Source: JAVXCQ01 sp036659415 (lineage in GTDB: Bacteria; Bacillota; Negativicutes; Acidaminococcales; Acidaminococcaceae). Taken from it: a stretch of DNA of 64,000 bases. The position numbers and the translations under genes were made by a program. The stretch is taken from the NCBI GenBank assembly GCA_036659415.1, contig JAVXCQ010000008.1, forward strand, positions 1 through 64,000, given 5' to 3'. The notes under the pieces were generated by a model that saw only the letters and a list, made by a program, of their open reading frames with translations, made no database searches and was not told where the DNA came from. Positions 42,431 through 51,745 of the stretch are shown piece by piece (positions within the stretch are counted from its first letter, which is position 1; the number at the start of each line of letters is the position of its first letter).

Positions 42431-42820
42431 ATGTCCGTTGAATTTAGAACTCTCACAATCCTTAAGGTTTACTTAGGCGAAGACACCTATTATGATGATA
42501 GACCCTTGTATAAGGCTATTATCGAAGAAGCACATACCTTGCATATAGCTGGGGCAACAGCTTATAAATGCGTAGAAGGTTATGCCAGTGAAGTGCGGGG
42601 ACATGAACGCAAATTACTTGTGAATTTTTCGGATTCTAGCAATCTGCCCATCGTCTTAGAGTTTGTCGATACCAGAGAAAAGTTTGACCCGTTACTCAAG
42701 TTTTTAGAGAAAAATGTCCAGCGTGGTTTGGTGACGATTAGTGATGCTACTTGCTTAATGACTGAGTATATGAAAAAGGCCAGCCAAAGCGTGCAACAGG
42801 CAGCTATTGATAAAAAATAA
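42431..42820 (+). CDS. DUF190 (PII-like) protein
   Basis: 129 aa from the ATG at 42431 (AAGGGG 8 nt upstream). The fold is ferredoxin-like, PII-related: LTILKVYLGEDTYYDDRPLYKAIIEEAHTLHIAGATAYKCVEGYA and LPIVLEFVDTREKFDPLLKFLEKNVQRGLVTISDATCL. Many DUF190 proteins are encoded beside the fluoride exporter CrcB; none is here. Function unknown, possibly nucleotide sensing. Confidence 0.85.
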   Translation: MSVEFRTLTILKVYLGEDTYYDDRPLYKAIIEEAHTLHIAGATAYKCVEGYASEVRGHERKLLVNFSDSSNLPIVLEFVDTREKFDPLLKFLEKNVQRGLVTISDATCLMTEYMKKASQSVQQAAIDKK

Positions 42821-42842
42821 ACCTAACTAAATATAAAGGCTT

Positions 42843-42871
42843 AAGACAGACCTCTTGGTCTGTCTTTTTTT
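42843..42871 (+). terminator. intrinsic terminator of the DUF190 gene
   Basis: AAGACAGACC-TCTT-GGTCTGTCTT followed by a T-run. Confidence 0.9.
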
Positions 42872-43096
42872 GTAAGTATACAAAAAACATTAAAAAACAT
42901 TAAAAAAATCTGCAATTAGCAAACTTGCGTGTACACACTGTGCGGACGCTCACTAAATATGTTTTTGCTAATGTCCTGTTTAAAAACACAAAACACACAA
43001 ACTAGGCGAGAAAGTACATGGAAACTTTGAATAAAAGGAACACTATGGCGAATTTGCAAGAAGAATAATGGCAATACTTACAAAGTAGAGGGAATA
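42872..43096 (+). other. non-coding stretch upstream of livJ
   Basis: AT-rich, with a tandem AAAAAACATT repeat near 42884, an ATTAGCAAA (42915-42923) / TTTGCTAAT (42964-42972) inverted repeat with 40-nt loop, and the palindrome GTGTACAC near 42929. A 15-aa reading frame at 43018-43068 has no good ribosome site. This is likely regulatory DNA for livJ, with no RNA family recognised. Confidence 0.4.
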
Positions 43097-43125
43097 TTGT
43101 AATACTTTTTGTGCCGTGCTATAAT
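43097..43125 (+). promoter_or_regulatory. promoter of livJ
   Basis: TTGTAA, 17-bp spacer, TATAAT, with an extended TGC in front of the -10 box. Confidence 0.7.
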
Positions 43126-43179
43126 GAAAACTAATTAAATAGCAAGCTTTGCAAAAAAACAAAAAAGGGGAAGATTGTT

Positions 43180-44334
43180 GTGAAAAAATTAATGGCGATG
43201 TTACTTGTTTCCGCTTTGGCAATTGGTGCTTTAACCGGTTGCGGTGGCGACAAGAAAAAGGACGCAGCGCAAGCTGATGTTGTCAAAGTAGGGGTATTTT
43301 TACCTTTGACCGGGGATAATGCTGCCGGTGGCGAGCTAGAGTTAAGGGGTATTAAACTAGCACAAAAACTACACCCTGAAGTTTTGGGCAAAAAAGTGGA
43401 ACTGGTAGTCAGCGACAATAAATCCGATAAAGCTGAAGCTGCTTCCGTAGCTGCTCGTTTGATTGAAAAAGACAAAGTTCGTGTCATCATCGGTTCCTAT
43501 GGTTCTTCTTTATCCATGGCTGCCGGTAATATTGTGAAAGAAAACAAAGTTCCTGCTATTGGTACTAGCTGCACGAACCCACAAGTAACAGCTAACAATG
43601 ACTATTACTTCCGTGCTTGTTTTATCGATCCTTTCCAAGGTACTGTTATGGCTAACTATGCTTTCAAAAACGGTGCTAAAAGAATTGCCATCGTGCAAGA
43701 AGTTTCCAATGATTATGCTGTAGGTTTGGCTAAATTCTTTAAAGAAGCTTTCATTAAACTAACAGGCTCTCCTGATAGCATTATTGAAATTGCCAACTAT
43801 CAAACCGGCGACAAAGATTTTTCTGCAATCTTGACGAACATTAAAGCACAAAATCCTGACGCTATTTTTGCTCCTGGTAACTTCACTGAATCCGCTCTTT
43901 TGATTAAACAAGGACGTCAACTGGGTATTACTGCTCCGTTCTTGGGCGGCGATACTTGGGAAACTCAAGAGTTTATCGATGTTGGTGGCAAAGAAGTTGA
44001 AGGCGTAGCACTTTCTACTGCTTTTGACCGTGAAAAAGCTACTACTGAAGAAGCGAAGAAGTTCTTAGAAGCTTATGTTAAAGAGTACAAAGGTGAACCT
44101 TCTGCTCTGACTGCTATGGCTTATGATGCTTACCTCATTGCTATAGACGGTATTAAACGTGCTAACAGCCTTGATTCCGTAAAAATCCGTGATGCAATTG
44201 CTACTACAAAAGACCTAGAATGTGTAACCGGTAAAACAACCCTTGATAAAAATGGCGACCCGATTAAAGGCGCTGTTATCAAGACGGTGCGTGACGGCAA
44301 ATTCAAATTCATGGACTTCGTTGAAGCTAAATAA
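43180..44334 (+). CDS. livJ: branched-chain amino-acid-type ABC binding lipoprotein
   Basis: 384 aa, GTG start with AGGGGAAG 8 nt upstream. Lipobox ALTGC, then a type-1 periplasmic binding fold (VGVFLPLTGDNAAGGELELRGIKLA, IIGSYGSSLSMAAGNIVKENKVPAIGTSCTNP, DYYFRACFIDPFQG). A terminator follows, then livHMGF. Ligand is expected to be Leu/Ile/Val or another amide or amino acid. Even codon bias with GCT, AAA and CGT suggests high expression. Confidence 0.92.
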   Translation: MKKLMAMLLVSALAIGALTGCGGDKKKDAAQADVVKVGVFLPLTGDNAAGGELELRGIKLAQKLHPEVLGKKVELVVSDNKSDKAEAASVAARLIEKDKVRVIIGSYGSSLSMAAGNIVKENKVPAIGTSCTNPQVTANNDYYFRACFIDPFQGTVMANYAFKNGAKRIAIVQEVSNDYAVGLAKFFKEAFIKLTGSPDSIIEIANYQTGDKDFSAILTNIKAQNPDAIFAPGNFTESALLIKQGRQLGITAPFLGGDTWETQEFIDVGGKEVEGVALSTAFDREKATTEEAKKFLEAYVKEYKGEPSALTAMAYDAYLIAIDGIKRANSLDSVKIRDAIATTKDLECVTGKTTLDKNGDPIKGAVIKTVRDGKFKFMDFVEAK

Positions 44335-44366
44335 GTAAGACATTCAGTTTTAAAATTAAATGAAGA

Positions 44367-44402
44367 TGCTTCCTTCCCAAGGGAAGGAAGCAATTCTTTT
44401 TT
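44367..44402 (+). terminator. intercistronic terminator between livJ and livH
   Basis: TGCTTCCTTCCC pairs with GGGAAGGAAGCA, then ATTCTTTTTT. Partial termination here would give more binding protein than permease. Confidence 0.85.
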
Positions 44403-44425
44403 ACTAAGTATGGTGGTGTAAACAA

Positions 44426-45346
44426 ATGGAGTTCTTCCAAGCAATTTTTAATATGTCCGGGGCAAGTTTTGCCCAACATATGGTCAACGGTATTTCTTTA
44501 GGCAGTCTGTATGCTATGATTGCTATCGGCTATACCATGGTTTATGGTATTTTGTTGATGATCAATTTTGCGCATGGCGACATTGTTATGATGGCCTGCT
44601 ATTTTGCCTATTTTGGTATTTCTGTTTTTCATATTCCGTGGTATCTTACTTTTGTCGGTGTTATTATCGCTACGGCGATTTTAGGTGTTTTAGTCGAGCG
44701 CACGGCTTATCGTCCACTGCGGTCTGCACCTAAAAACTCTGTTTTGATTTCGGCGATCGGTGCTTCTTTCTTATTAGAAAACCTGGCTAACTATTTATTC
44801 AGTGGACGGCCAATGCGTTTTCCTAATATTGAACTTTTATCTCAGAATGTAACGATTGGTGGCGTCCAAATCCAAGCAATCAGTTTATTAATTCCTGTGA
44901 TTACTGTGATTTGTCTTTTCGCTTTGCTTCATATCGTTAATCATACAAAAACCGGTATGGCCATGCGTGCAGTGTCCAAAGATTATGAGATTGCTCGTGT
45001 GATGGGCATTAACATTGATAATGTTATTTCGACTACTTTTATTATCGGCTCCGGTTTGGCGGCTATTGGTGCTATTTTGTGGGGTATCCGTTATCCCGGT
45101 ATTACACCGATGCTAGGCGTTATGCCAGGGCTAAAATGCTTTATTGCCGCCGTTATTGGTGGTATTGGTAATATTAAAGGTGCAGTGTTGGGTGGTTTCA
45201 TTCTAGGCTTGGGCGAGATTTTGATTGTCGCCTTCTTCCCACAACTGTCCGGGTATCGTGACGCTTTTGCTTTTATTGTTTTGATTATAATTTTGTTTTA
45301 TAAGCCTACCGGCCTTCTGGGCGAAAAAACAACGGAGAAGGTGTAA
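44426..45346 (+). CDS. livH: branched-chain amino-acid ABC permease LivH
   Basis: 306 aa, eight or so TM segments. GISLGSLYAMIAIGYTMVYGILLMINFAHGD at the N-terminus and KCFIAAVIGGIGNIKGAVLGG mark the LivH family. The gene is followed 2 nt later by livM, giving a heterodimeric pore. Confidence 0.94.
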   Translation: MEFFQAIFNMSGASFAQHMVNGISLGSLYAMIAIGYTMVYGILLMINFAHGDIVMMACYFAYFGISVFHIPWYLTFVGVIIATAILGVLVERTAYRPLRSAPKNSVLISAIGASFLLENLANYLFSGRPMRFPNIELLSQNVTIGGVQIQAISLLIPVITVICLFALLHIVNHTKTGMAMRAVSKDYEIARVMGINIDNVISTTFIIGSGLAAIGAILWGIRYPGITPMLGVMPGLKCFIAAVIGGIGNIKGAVLGGFILGLGEILIVAFFPQLSGYRDAFAFIVLIIILFYKPTGLLGEKTTEKV

Positions 45347-45348
45347 CT

Positions 45349-46419
45349 ATGACGAAAAAGAGAGATTTAATACTGTCAGCAGCTTTACTGGTAGTTCTTT
45401 TCGGAGTAGCGTGCTTCGTTGATGCTGAAATGGACTCCTATATTTGTCGTATTGTTAATTTATGTTTGATTTACGCTATTATTGGTTTATCCATGAATTT
45501 AACCAATGGTTTTGCCGGACAATTTTCTTTGGGGCAAGCAGGCTTTATGGCTATTGGCGCCTATACGGTGGGTATTTTCACCGTGCCGGTAGAACTGCGT
45601 GCCGCTGTTTTCTACGCAGCACCGATGAATCCTGCGATTGCGGACATTCATATGCCGTTGTGGCTCGCCCTTATTGTAGGCGGCTTATTGGCTTCCTTAG
45701 TGGCTTTTTTGATAGGTACGCCTGTTTTGCGCTTGCGTGGCGACTATTTAGCAGTGGCGACTTTAGGCTTTTCGGAGATTATCCGCATTGTGATTACCAA
45801 TGCGCAAACCATTACGAATGGTGCGTTGGGGATTAAAGATATTCCCCCGATGAATGATGTAAGACTTATTTTTGTAGCGACGGCCATTACCTTTATCTTT
45901 ATTACAACCTTGATTAATTCTTCTTACGGACGGGCATTTAAATCCATTCGTGAAGATGAGATTGCCGCTGAAGCTATGGGTATTGACTTGTTTAAACACA
46001 AATGCTTGGCTTTTATGATTAGTGCTTTTTTTGCCGGTATCGGCGGTGGTCTTTATGGTGCCCTTTTGGGGACAGTAGACCCTAAAAACTTTTTGTTCAC
46101 TTTAACTTATAACTTCCTTCTCATTATCGTTTTAGGCGGTATGGGCAGTATTACCGGCAGTATGCTGGGTGCGGTGATTGTTACTGCGGGTCTAGAAATC
46201 TTGCGTGTCTTTGATGAACCGCTGGAACTTTTTGGTACCGTGATTCCTCTTTTCCGTCCAGGCTTTCGCATGGTTATCTTCTCCGTACTATTAATGGCTC
46301 TGGTCTTGTTCTGGCGTCATGGCATTATGGGTACGCGAGAATTTACTTGGAATAAACTTATTGCCTTTTGTAAAAATCCCTATGCCTTCTTTTTTAGCAA
46401 GAAAGGAGCGCACAACTGA
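45349..46419 (+). CDS. livM: branched-chain amino-acid ABC permease LivM
   Basis: 356 aa. NLTNGFAGQFSLGQAGFMAIGAYTVGI, LRLRGDYLAVATLGFSEIIRI and YNFLLIIVLGGMGSITGSMLGA are LivM hallmarks. Its stop shares bases with the livG start (TGATG). Confidence 0.94.
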   Translation: MTKKRDLILSAALLVVLFGVACFVDAEMDSYICRIVNLCLIYAIIGLSMNLTNGFAGQFSLGQAGFMAIGAYTVGIFTVPVELRAAVFYAAPMNPAIADIHMPLWLALIVGGLLASLVAFLIGTPVLRLRGDYLAVATLGFSEIIRIVITNAQTITNGALGIKDIPPMNDVRLIFVATAITFIFITTLINSSYGRAFKSIREDEIAAEAMGIDLFKHKCLAFMISAFFAGIGGGLYGALLGTVDPKNFLFTLTYNFLLIIVLGGMGSITGSMLGAVIVTAGLEILRVFDEPLELFGTVIPLFRPGFRMVIFSVLLMALVLFWRHGIMGTREFTWNKLIAFCKNPYAFFFSKKGAHN

Positions 46420-47204
46420 TGAGTATTTTAAAAACAGAAAGCATTACCATGATTTTTGGCGGTGTTGTTGCTGTCAATAAGCTCCAAATAGAAATTAACG
46501 AAGGCGAAATCGTGGCTCTCATCGGGCCAAACGGTGCCGGTAAAACCACCGCTTTTAATATGGTGACCGGGGTGTATACACCTACAATCGGTGACGTTAT
46601 TTATACCGATGCTACCGGTCAAGAAATCAAAATTACTGGGAAAAAGCCCAGCGCCATTGCCAAAATGGGTGTGGCACGTACTTTCCAAAACATTCGCCTG
46701 TTCAAGGACCTTTCGGTGTATGAGAATGTTATGATTGCCAAGCATTTACACCTTAAATCTGATTTTATGTCGGCAGCCCTGCATTTACCTTGGTACAATA
46801 AGGAACAGCGTCAAGCGGAAGCAGAAGTGGAAGAACTTTTACGCAAGGTTGACCTCTGGGAATTACGCAATGAAAAAGCCTCCTCCTTGCCTTACGGACA
46901 ACAACGACATTTGGAAATTATTCGCGCCCTCGCCACTAGTCCACGTCTTTTGCTGTTAGACGAGCCGGCAGCTGGTATGAATCCTCAGGAAACCGACCAA
47001 CTGACCGATTTTATTAAACAAATTCGTGATGAATATCACCTTACGGTTTTCATGATTGAGCATCATATGGATTTAGTCATGGAAATTTCTGACCGTATTT
47101 ACGTGCTGGATTTCGGAGAAACTATTGCGCAAGGTTCGCCAGAAGCTATTCAGAATAACCAGCGCGTAATAGAAGCTTATTTGGGGGTGGATGAAGATGC
47201 TTAA
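46419..47204 (+). CDS. livG: branched-chain amino-acid ABC ATPase LivG
   Basis: 261 aa. Walker A GPNGAGKTT, Q-loop RTFQNIRLFKDLSV, atypical signature LPYGQQRHLEI, Walker B LLLLDEPAAGMNPQE, H-loop IEHHMDLVM, all as in LivG. Overlaps livF. Confidence 0.95.
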   Translation: MSILKTESITMIFGGVVAVNKLQIEINEGEIVALIGPNGAGKTTAFNMVTGVYTPTIGDVIYTDATGQEIKITGKKPSAIAKMGVARTFQNIRLFKDLSVYENVMIAKHLHLKSDFMSAALHLPWYNKEQRQAEAEVEELLRKVDLWELRNEKASSLPYGQQRHLEIIRALATSPRLLLLDEPAAGMNPQETDQLTDFIKQIRDEYHLTVFMIEHHMDLVMEISDRIYVLDFGETIAQGSPEAIQNNQRVIEAYLGVDEDA

Positions 47205-47916
47205 AGTCGAAAACCTTGTTGTTTCTTACGGCGGCATCGAAGCTCTCAAAGGTATTTCTTTGACGGTGCCGGACGGCAAAATCGTCACCTTAATCGGGGC
47301 CAACGGTGCTGGTAAAAGCACTTTGCTCAGAAGTATCATTGGGTTGGTCAAGCCAGCCGCCGGTGCTATTACTTATAACGATAATGCTATTATGGGACTT
47401 AATTCGCAAAAAGTAGTAGAAAAAGGTATTACCCTAGTGCCGGAAGGTCGGCGAGTTTTTGCGAATCTCACCGTTTTGGAAAACCTGCAAATCGGTGCCT
47501 ATATGCGTAATGACACCTTAGAGATTAAAAAAGACATTCAGTGGATTTATGAGCTGTTTCCTCGTTTAGAGGAACGGAGCTGGCAGATGGCAGGTACTCT
47601 TTCCGGTGGTGAGCAACAAATGCTAGCCCTGGGGCGTGCCCTCATGTGTCGCCCACAAATGTTAATGATGGACGAGCCTTCCTTGGGCTTGGCACCACTC
47701 ATTATCAAAGATATTTTTCGTATTATTCAAGAAATCAATGCCCAAGGCATGACCATTCTCTTGATTGAGCAAAATGCTAATATGGCGCTCAAAATTGCTG
47801 ACTGGGCCTATGTGTTGGAAACAGGTAACATTACCATGGAGGGTACCGGCCAAGAACTTTTGGAAAATCCTGACATTAAAGCTGCTTACTTAGGTAAGAA
47901 GCACGAAAAAAAATAA
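47197..47916 (+). CDS. livF: branched-chain amino-acid ABC ATPase LivF
   Basis: 239 aa from the ATG at 47197, which has GGGGGTGG at optimal spacing; the ATG at 47191 is too close. Walker A GANGAGKST, LVPEGRRVFANLTV, signature LSGGEQQMLALGRAL, Walker B LMMDEPSLGLAPL. Completes the importer. Confidence 0.95.
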   Translation: MLKVENLVVSYGGIEALKGISLTVPDGKIVTLIGANGAGKSTLLRSIIGLVKPAAGAITYNDNAIMGLNSQKVVEKGITLVPEGRRVFANLTVLENLQIGAYMRNDTLEIKKDIQWIYELFPRLEERSWQMAGTLSGGEQQMLALGRALMCRPQMLMMDEPSLGLAPLIIKDIFRIIQEINAQGMTILLIEQNANMALKIADWAYVLETGNITMEGTGQELLENPDIKAAYLGKKHEKK

Positions 47917-47922
47917 AACTCC

Positions 47923-47962
47923 AGTGCGAACATCGCCTCATGATGTTCGCACTTTTTCTTTT
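47923..47962 (+). terminator. intrinsic terminator of the liv operon
   Basis: AGTGCGAACATC-N7-GATGTTCGCACT, then TTTTCTTTTT. Confidence 0.9.
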
Positions 47963-48035
47963 TCCTCGGGTCTTCTCCTTGCCTTTTGGCGGGAAAACTT
48001 ATAATATAAGAAGTATAAATAAAGGAAAGCTACAG

Positions 48036-48722
48036 GTGATTAGTTTGCGGTCAATAAATTACAAACAGCTTTGGCACCACCGTCGACTAATACTTGGTGT
48101 GGGGTTGGTTTTAGTATTATTATGGTGGCTACATACTTCGCCACTGTTTTTTCATCCCCAATCGGTGGAAGACGTGCGCAGTTGGGTGGCAGGGTTTGGT
48201 AGTTGGGGACCTGTAGTCTACATTGGACTTTATGCACTAAGACCGTTTTTGCTCTTTCCCAGCTTAATTCTTAATTTGGCGGCTGGCCTGCTTTTTGGCC
48301 CTTGGTGGGGGATTGTGTATTTAGTACTGGGCGGCTTGGGTAGTGCCACCACTTGTTTTTGGTGTGCACGGCTCAGTGGCAGCAAGCAAAGCTTATTACG
48401 CCGTTTTGGTGGCAAGTGGGGTCATCGTTTAGATACCTATTTATCCCACGAGCAAGGTTTTATTCGTATGCTCTGGTTACGCACAGTGCCGATTTTTCCC
48501 TATGACCCGGTTAGCGTGGTGGCTGGTTGCAGCAGTATGTCCTATGTGCCTTACGCCGCCGCTACGCTTGTGGGTATGCTACCGGGCGCTCTTGCGTATA
48601 ATTTTTTGGCTGAGGCTTTTGTGGGTACCGGCGGTCTAGCCGTGGGCATTGTTTTGACCACGGTAGCCTTTGGTCTTCCCATGGCCTGGTGGTATTGGGG
48701 CGGAGAACGTAGTAAAATGTAG
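48036..48722 (+). CDS. TVP38/TMEM64 (VTT-domain) membrane protein
   Basis: 228 aa with several TM helices. VTT/SNARE-associated markers: ALRPFLLFPSLILNLAAGLLFGPWWGIVYLVLGGLGSATTCFWCARLSG and RTVPIFPYDPVSVVAGCSSMSYVPY. I place the start at the GTG at 48036 (GGAAAG upstream), because the longer reading frame begins inside the liv terminator. DedA/VTT proteins are lipid scramblase-like and affect membrane homeostasis. Confidence 0.83.
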   Translation: MISLRSINYKQLWHHRRLILGVGLVLVLLWWLHTSPLFFHPQSVEDVRSWVAGFGSWGPVVYIGLYALRPFLLFPSLILNLAAGLLFGPWWGIVYLVLGGLGSATTCFWCARLSGSKQSLLRRFGGKWGHRLDTYLSHEQGFIRMLWLRTVPIFPYDPVSVVAGCSSMSYVPYAAATLVGMLPGALAYNFLAEAFVGTGGLAVGIVLTTVAFGLPMAWWYWGGERSKM

Positions 48723-48738
48723 GTAAAGGAGCTAAGCT

Positions 48739-48999
48739 ATGAATATTTACGTTTGGCGACATAACAAAACTTATCACAGTCACAGTATGATTCAGGAGCC
48801 CTGTGTTTTGCAGGACTTTTATTTAGATGCTATTGCCATTGTGGTTGCCGGCAGTTTGGACGAGGCGCTGGCCCAATTACAGGCTAGGCACGAAGGCTGG
48901 CGGGTAGAAGATTTGCGCAAGCTAGAGCCGCAGGTTTATCCGGTAACGACAGCACAGGTTATTTTTACGGAAATTCGTGGTTCAATTGAGCATTTATAA
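48739..48999 (+). CDS. small protein of unknown function
   Basis: 86 aa with AAAGGAG 7 nt before the ATG. The N-terminus contains MNIYVWRHNKTYHSHSMIQEPC, then a mixed alpha/beta pattern (ALAQLQARHEGWRVEDLRKLEP). No signal peptide or TM segment. Lies 16 nt after the VTT gene and 14 nt before the CYTH-CHAD gene, so part of that operon. I do not recognise the family. Confidence 0.6.
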   Translation: MNIYVWRHNKTYHSHSMIQEPCVLQDFYLDAIAIVVAGSLDEALAQLQARHEGWRVEDLRKLEPQVYPVTTAQVIFTEIRGSIEHL

Positions 49000-49013
49000 A
49001 AAGGAGTGGCAAC

Positions 49014-50531
49014 ATGGACAATAAAACGGTGGAAATGGAAATGAAATTCACCATTGCTAAAAAAGATTTAAAACGTTTTTTAGCCTTGCCAATTATTGCG
49101 GAGAAGACAATCCCGGATAGCTTGCAAGTCAAGTCCTTGGATAATTACTACTATGATACTGCTAGCTATAAGCTGTCCCAGGCAGGGGTTGCTTATCGTA
49201 TTCGCAAAACCGGCAAAGAGTACGAAGCCACCATTAAGACCCAAGACGCTTCGCAAGGCGGATTTTCGGAGCGACAGGAATACACAGTTCCACTGAAAAA
49301 TTTAACGCCAACCCTAGAGGGCTTTACCGAGTTGGGCTTTGGCACCGATTTGCCTACTTTCCTCGCCGAAGAAGAATTGCAGGTTCTGTTTCAAGTGACG
49401 GTGAAGCGAGAAATTAGGCTCGTGAGAATATCCCCAACCACAGTGGTTGAGTTGGCCGTTGACGAAGGCAATATTATCGTAGGCAAACAAAAAGAAAAAA
49501 TTGAAGAAATTGAGCTGGAGCTGGTAGAAGGCAATAAAGGTGATTTATTTGCTTTTATGGCTCAATTAGCGGGGGAACTGCCCCTGTTTATTGAAGCCCG
49601 CAGTAAGTTTAAGCGGGGGCTGGACTTGTTGGCCGGCAGTGCAGCACCCTTAGCGCCCCTTACTACTGAAGTGAAAATTGTGCGAGAGGGCAACGTAGAA
49701 GGTGAATTCAAAAAATTATTAGCTTATCAGGTTAATTTGATTTTGGAAGCACAAAATGCTTTGCGGGCAGAGCCTACGCTGGCAGAGGCCGACCGCCTGT
49801 TGCTTAACAAAGTCAAAGGTCTGCGTGCCGTGCTCAATTTCATAGAGCCGTTACTTGACAGTAAGGATTATAAAAAGTTTGCCCAAAGTAGTGTCGAGCT
49901 GATTATCCCTTTGCAAGAACTCTATATCCTCAAAAGATTTAATCGTCAGTGGAACCAAGTTTATAAACAAAGCGGTAGTTTATTGCGTAGCAATGTGATG
50001 CAGGAACGGTTAGCAGAACGACAACAAGAAATCCTTAACGTTTTGGAAACCCAAATCACCGGCGGTTTGTATACGCATAAGCTGTTGGCATTATTGGCGT
50101 GGACAGAGAACGTGCCTTGGCAAGGTGCTAGCTTTATTCAGCTAGAACAGTTTGCCCTGTGCCGATTGGAAGACTGGCATAAGCATTTGCTTACCTTTGA
50201 CCTAAGAAGCGAATTATTGCAGGAAGATATGGCCAGAGATATGCGGCGCATTATTGAAGTGATGGTCATGGTGCGGCGGAGCCTTAAAATTGGCCGGTTA
50301 AACAAAGAAAACTTTGCTTATCTGAAAGCACTGTATCGTCAATTGAAAATCTTAAATTTTGATGTTTATGGGCACAAAGATATTTTATCGTTCTTACAAG
50401 GTACTAATAGTCGCGTGTTGTACCGGGACGCAGGGCTGTTACTGGGCTGGCGTTTAGCCGCTATGCCGTTAGCCTGGCGCCGGGTTCAAAAAAGCTGGAA
50501 CCGCCTCTTACAAGCCTTAAAGAAAAAATAA
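49014..50531 (+). CDS. CYTH-CHAD domain protein
   Basis: 505 aa. The N-terminal CYTH triphosphate tunnel domain spans about 1-205, with the ExExK signature (EMEMKF) and LDNYYYDTASYKLSQAGVAYRIRK. The C-terminal CHAD helical bundle covers about 225-505, rich in basic and histidine positions (RDMRRIIEVMVMVRRSLKIGRL, YKKFAQSSVELI). CYTH enzymes hydrolyse inorganic triphosphate or similar; CHAD binds polyphosphate. Predicted role is polyphosphate or triphosphate metabolism. Confidence 0.88.
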   Translation: MDNKTVEMEMKFTIAKKDLKRFLALPIIAEKTIPDSLQVKSLDNYYYDTASYKLSQAGVAYRIRKTGKEYEATIKTQDASQGGFSERQEYTVPLKNLTPTLEGFTELGFGTDLPTFLAEEELQVLFQVTVKREIRLVRISPTTVVELAVDEGNIIVGKQKEKIEEIELELVEGNKGDLFAFMAQLAGELPLFIEARSKFKRGLDLLAGSAAPLAPLTTEVKIVREGNVEGEFKKLLAYQVNLILEAQNALRAEPTLAEADRLLLNKVKGLRAVLNFIEPLLDSKDYKKFAQSSVELIIPLQELYILKRFNRQWNQVYKQSGSLLRSNVMQERLAERQQEILNVLETQITGGLYTHKLLALLAWTENVPWQGASFIQLEQFALCRLEDWHKHLLTFDLRSELLQEDMARDMRRIIEVMVMVRRSLKIGRLNKENFAYLKALYRQLKILNFDVYGHKDILSFLQGTNSRVLYRDAGLLLGWRLAAMPLAWRRVQKSWNRLLQALKKK

Positions 50532-50607
50532 TCCCTATTTACAAACTAAGCTTAGGGAAAATAGCTGCAAGGGCAAAACTAAAATAGTAGCAATTGCCAC
50601 CATAATA

Positions 50608-50660
50608 AAAAGCCGCTAACAAAAAGGATGGAAATAATCCTTCTTGTTAGCGGCTTTCTT
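50608..50660. terminator. shared terminator, CYTH-CHAD gene and lrgB
   Basis: AAAGCCGCTAACAA with inner AGGAT pairs with ATCCTT and TTGTTAGCGGCTTT, followed by CTTTTTG. Confidence 0.85.
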
Positions 50661-50681
50661 TTTGTTGACGGTTTTGATACC

Positions 50682-51377
50682 TTAGAGATAAGGCAGGAGC
50701 AAGGGCGCCAAAAGTGCGGTCGCAATACCTACCAGAGCAATGGCCAGACTACTGATGGCTACCTGCATACTGCTTTTGGCAATACAGCTGCTGGCTCCTA
50801 ACCCGTGACTGGAAGCGCCAATGGCAAGACCGATGGCAATATCATTTTTGACGCCAACCAGCGCCAGCAATTTATGTCCACAGGTTGCACCGAAAATACC
50901 GGTGATAATGACGCAGGCAGCGGTAAGCGCCGGAATACCACCGATGGCGGCGGAAATGTCCATGGCGATGGGGGTCGTGACCGATTTAGGCACTAGGGAC
51001 ATGGCCACTAGGTGGGAAGCTCCCAACGCTTTGGCACAAAGGGCAACGGAGATAATGCCGGAGCAGGTACCAATGAGGACGCCCCCTAGCAAAATAGCGC
51101 CATGCTGCCGCAAAATATGTTTGTTGCGGACGAGAGGTAAAGCCAGCGCCACGGTGGCCGGACCTAGAAGAAAATTAATCATGGCACCGCCCACTTCGTA
51201 TTGTTGGTAAGTAAAGAGCCCGGCTTGGTGAATCAATAGCATAATGATGGCACAACAAGTGACAAAGGGTGGTAATAAAGTTAAATTAAAGCGCTCGGAT
51301 ACCTTTTCGCCTATTTTGTAGGCAATGACCGTAAGCGCTAGACCTAAAAGCGGTGAAGATAAAAGCGTAGCAGGCAT
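50682..51377 (-). CDS. lrgB: LrgB-family membrane protein
   Basis: 231 aa from the ATG at 51377, overlapping the lrgA stop by one base (TAATG). Longer in-frame extension lies out of frame over lrgA and is not coding. Contains LLGPATVALALPLVRNK, MSLVPKSVTTPIAMDISAAIGG and GASSHGLGASSCIAKS, the LrgB/CidB family signatures. In staphylococci LrgAB opposes holin-like CidA activity; elsewhere LrgAB-like pairs carry pyruvate or other organic acids. Confidence 0.92.
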   Translation of the reverse strand: MPATLLSSPLLGLALTVIAYKIGEKVSERFNLTLLPPFVTCCAIIMLLIHQAGLFTYQQYEVGGAMINFLLGPATVALALPLVRNKHILRQHGAILLGGVLIGTCSGIISVALCAKALGASHLVAMSLVPKSVTTPIAMDISAAIGGIPALTAACVIITGIFGATCGHKLLALVGVKNDIAIGLAIGASSHGLGASSCIAKSSMQVAISSLAIALVGIATALLAPLLLPYL

Positions 51378-51745
51378 TATTGTTCCTCCTTGTTTTGGCG
51401 GCGGAGCATGAGCTCTACAAAAAGTCCGGTAGCCACCATGACGATGATGGAGGTAACGATAATAGTGACGAAAATGGGCAGAGCTTCTTGACTGATGACG
51501 TCCAGATAGAGCAAAATGCTGATGCCGGCAGGGACGAAGAGCATACCCATTTTGGCAATTAAAATACTGCAAATGTCCTCTACCCAGGCAAGCCGAATGA
51601 GGTTGGTCAAAAGCGCCAGTGCCAACAAAATCATTCCTAAGAGCGCCGGCGGAAAGGTCAGACCTAAGCTGCCTAGTAGCCAGGTGCTGACGAATTGGAT
51701 TAAAAGTAAGAGCGTAAAACCAGTAAATAAAGTTTGTGTATTCAT
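51377..51745 (-). CDS. lrgA: LrgA-family holin-like protein
   Basis: 122 aa, four TM helices, with FPPALLGMILLALALLTNLI and ILIAKMGMLFVPAGISIL as in CidA/LrgA. AAGGAG precedes the ATG. The pair with lrgB is the standard two-gene unit. Upstream 51746-51940 has a TTGACA-18-AGAATA promoter-like element on the minus strand. No LytTR regulator gene is nearby. Confidence 0.92.
   Translation of the reverse strand: MNTQTLFTGFTLLLLIQFVSTWLLGSLGLTFPPALLGMILLALALLTNLIRLAWVEDICSILIAKMGMLFVPAGISILLYLDVISQEALPIFVTIIVTSIIVMVATGLFVELMLRRQNKEEQ

Noticed and set aside
43018..43068. 15-aa ORF upstream of livJ as a leader peptide
   Set aside because: No good ribosome site, only two leucine codons, and no terminator/antiterminator pair follows.
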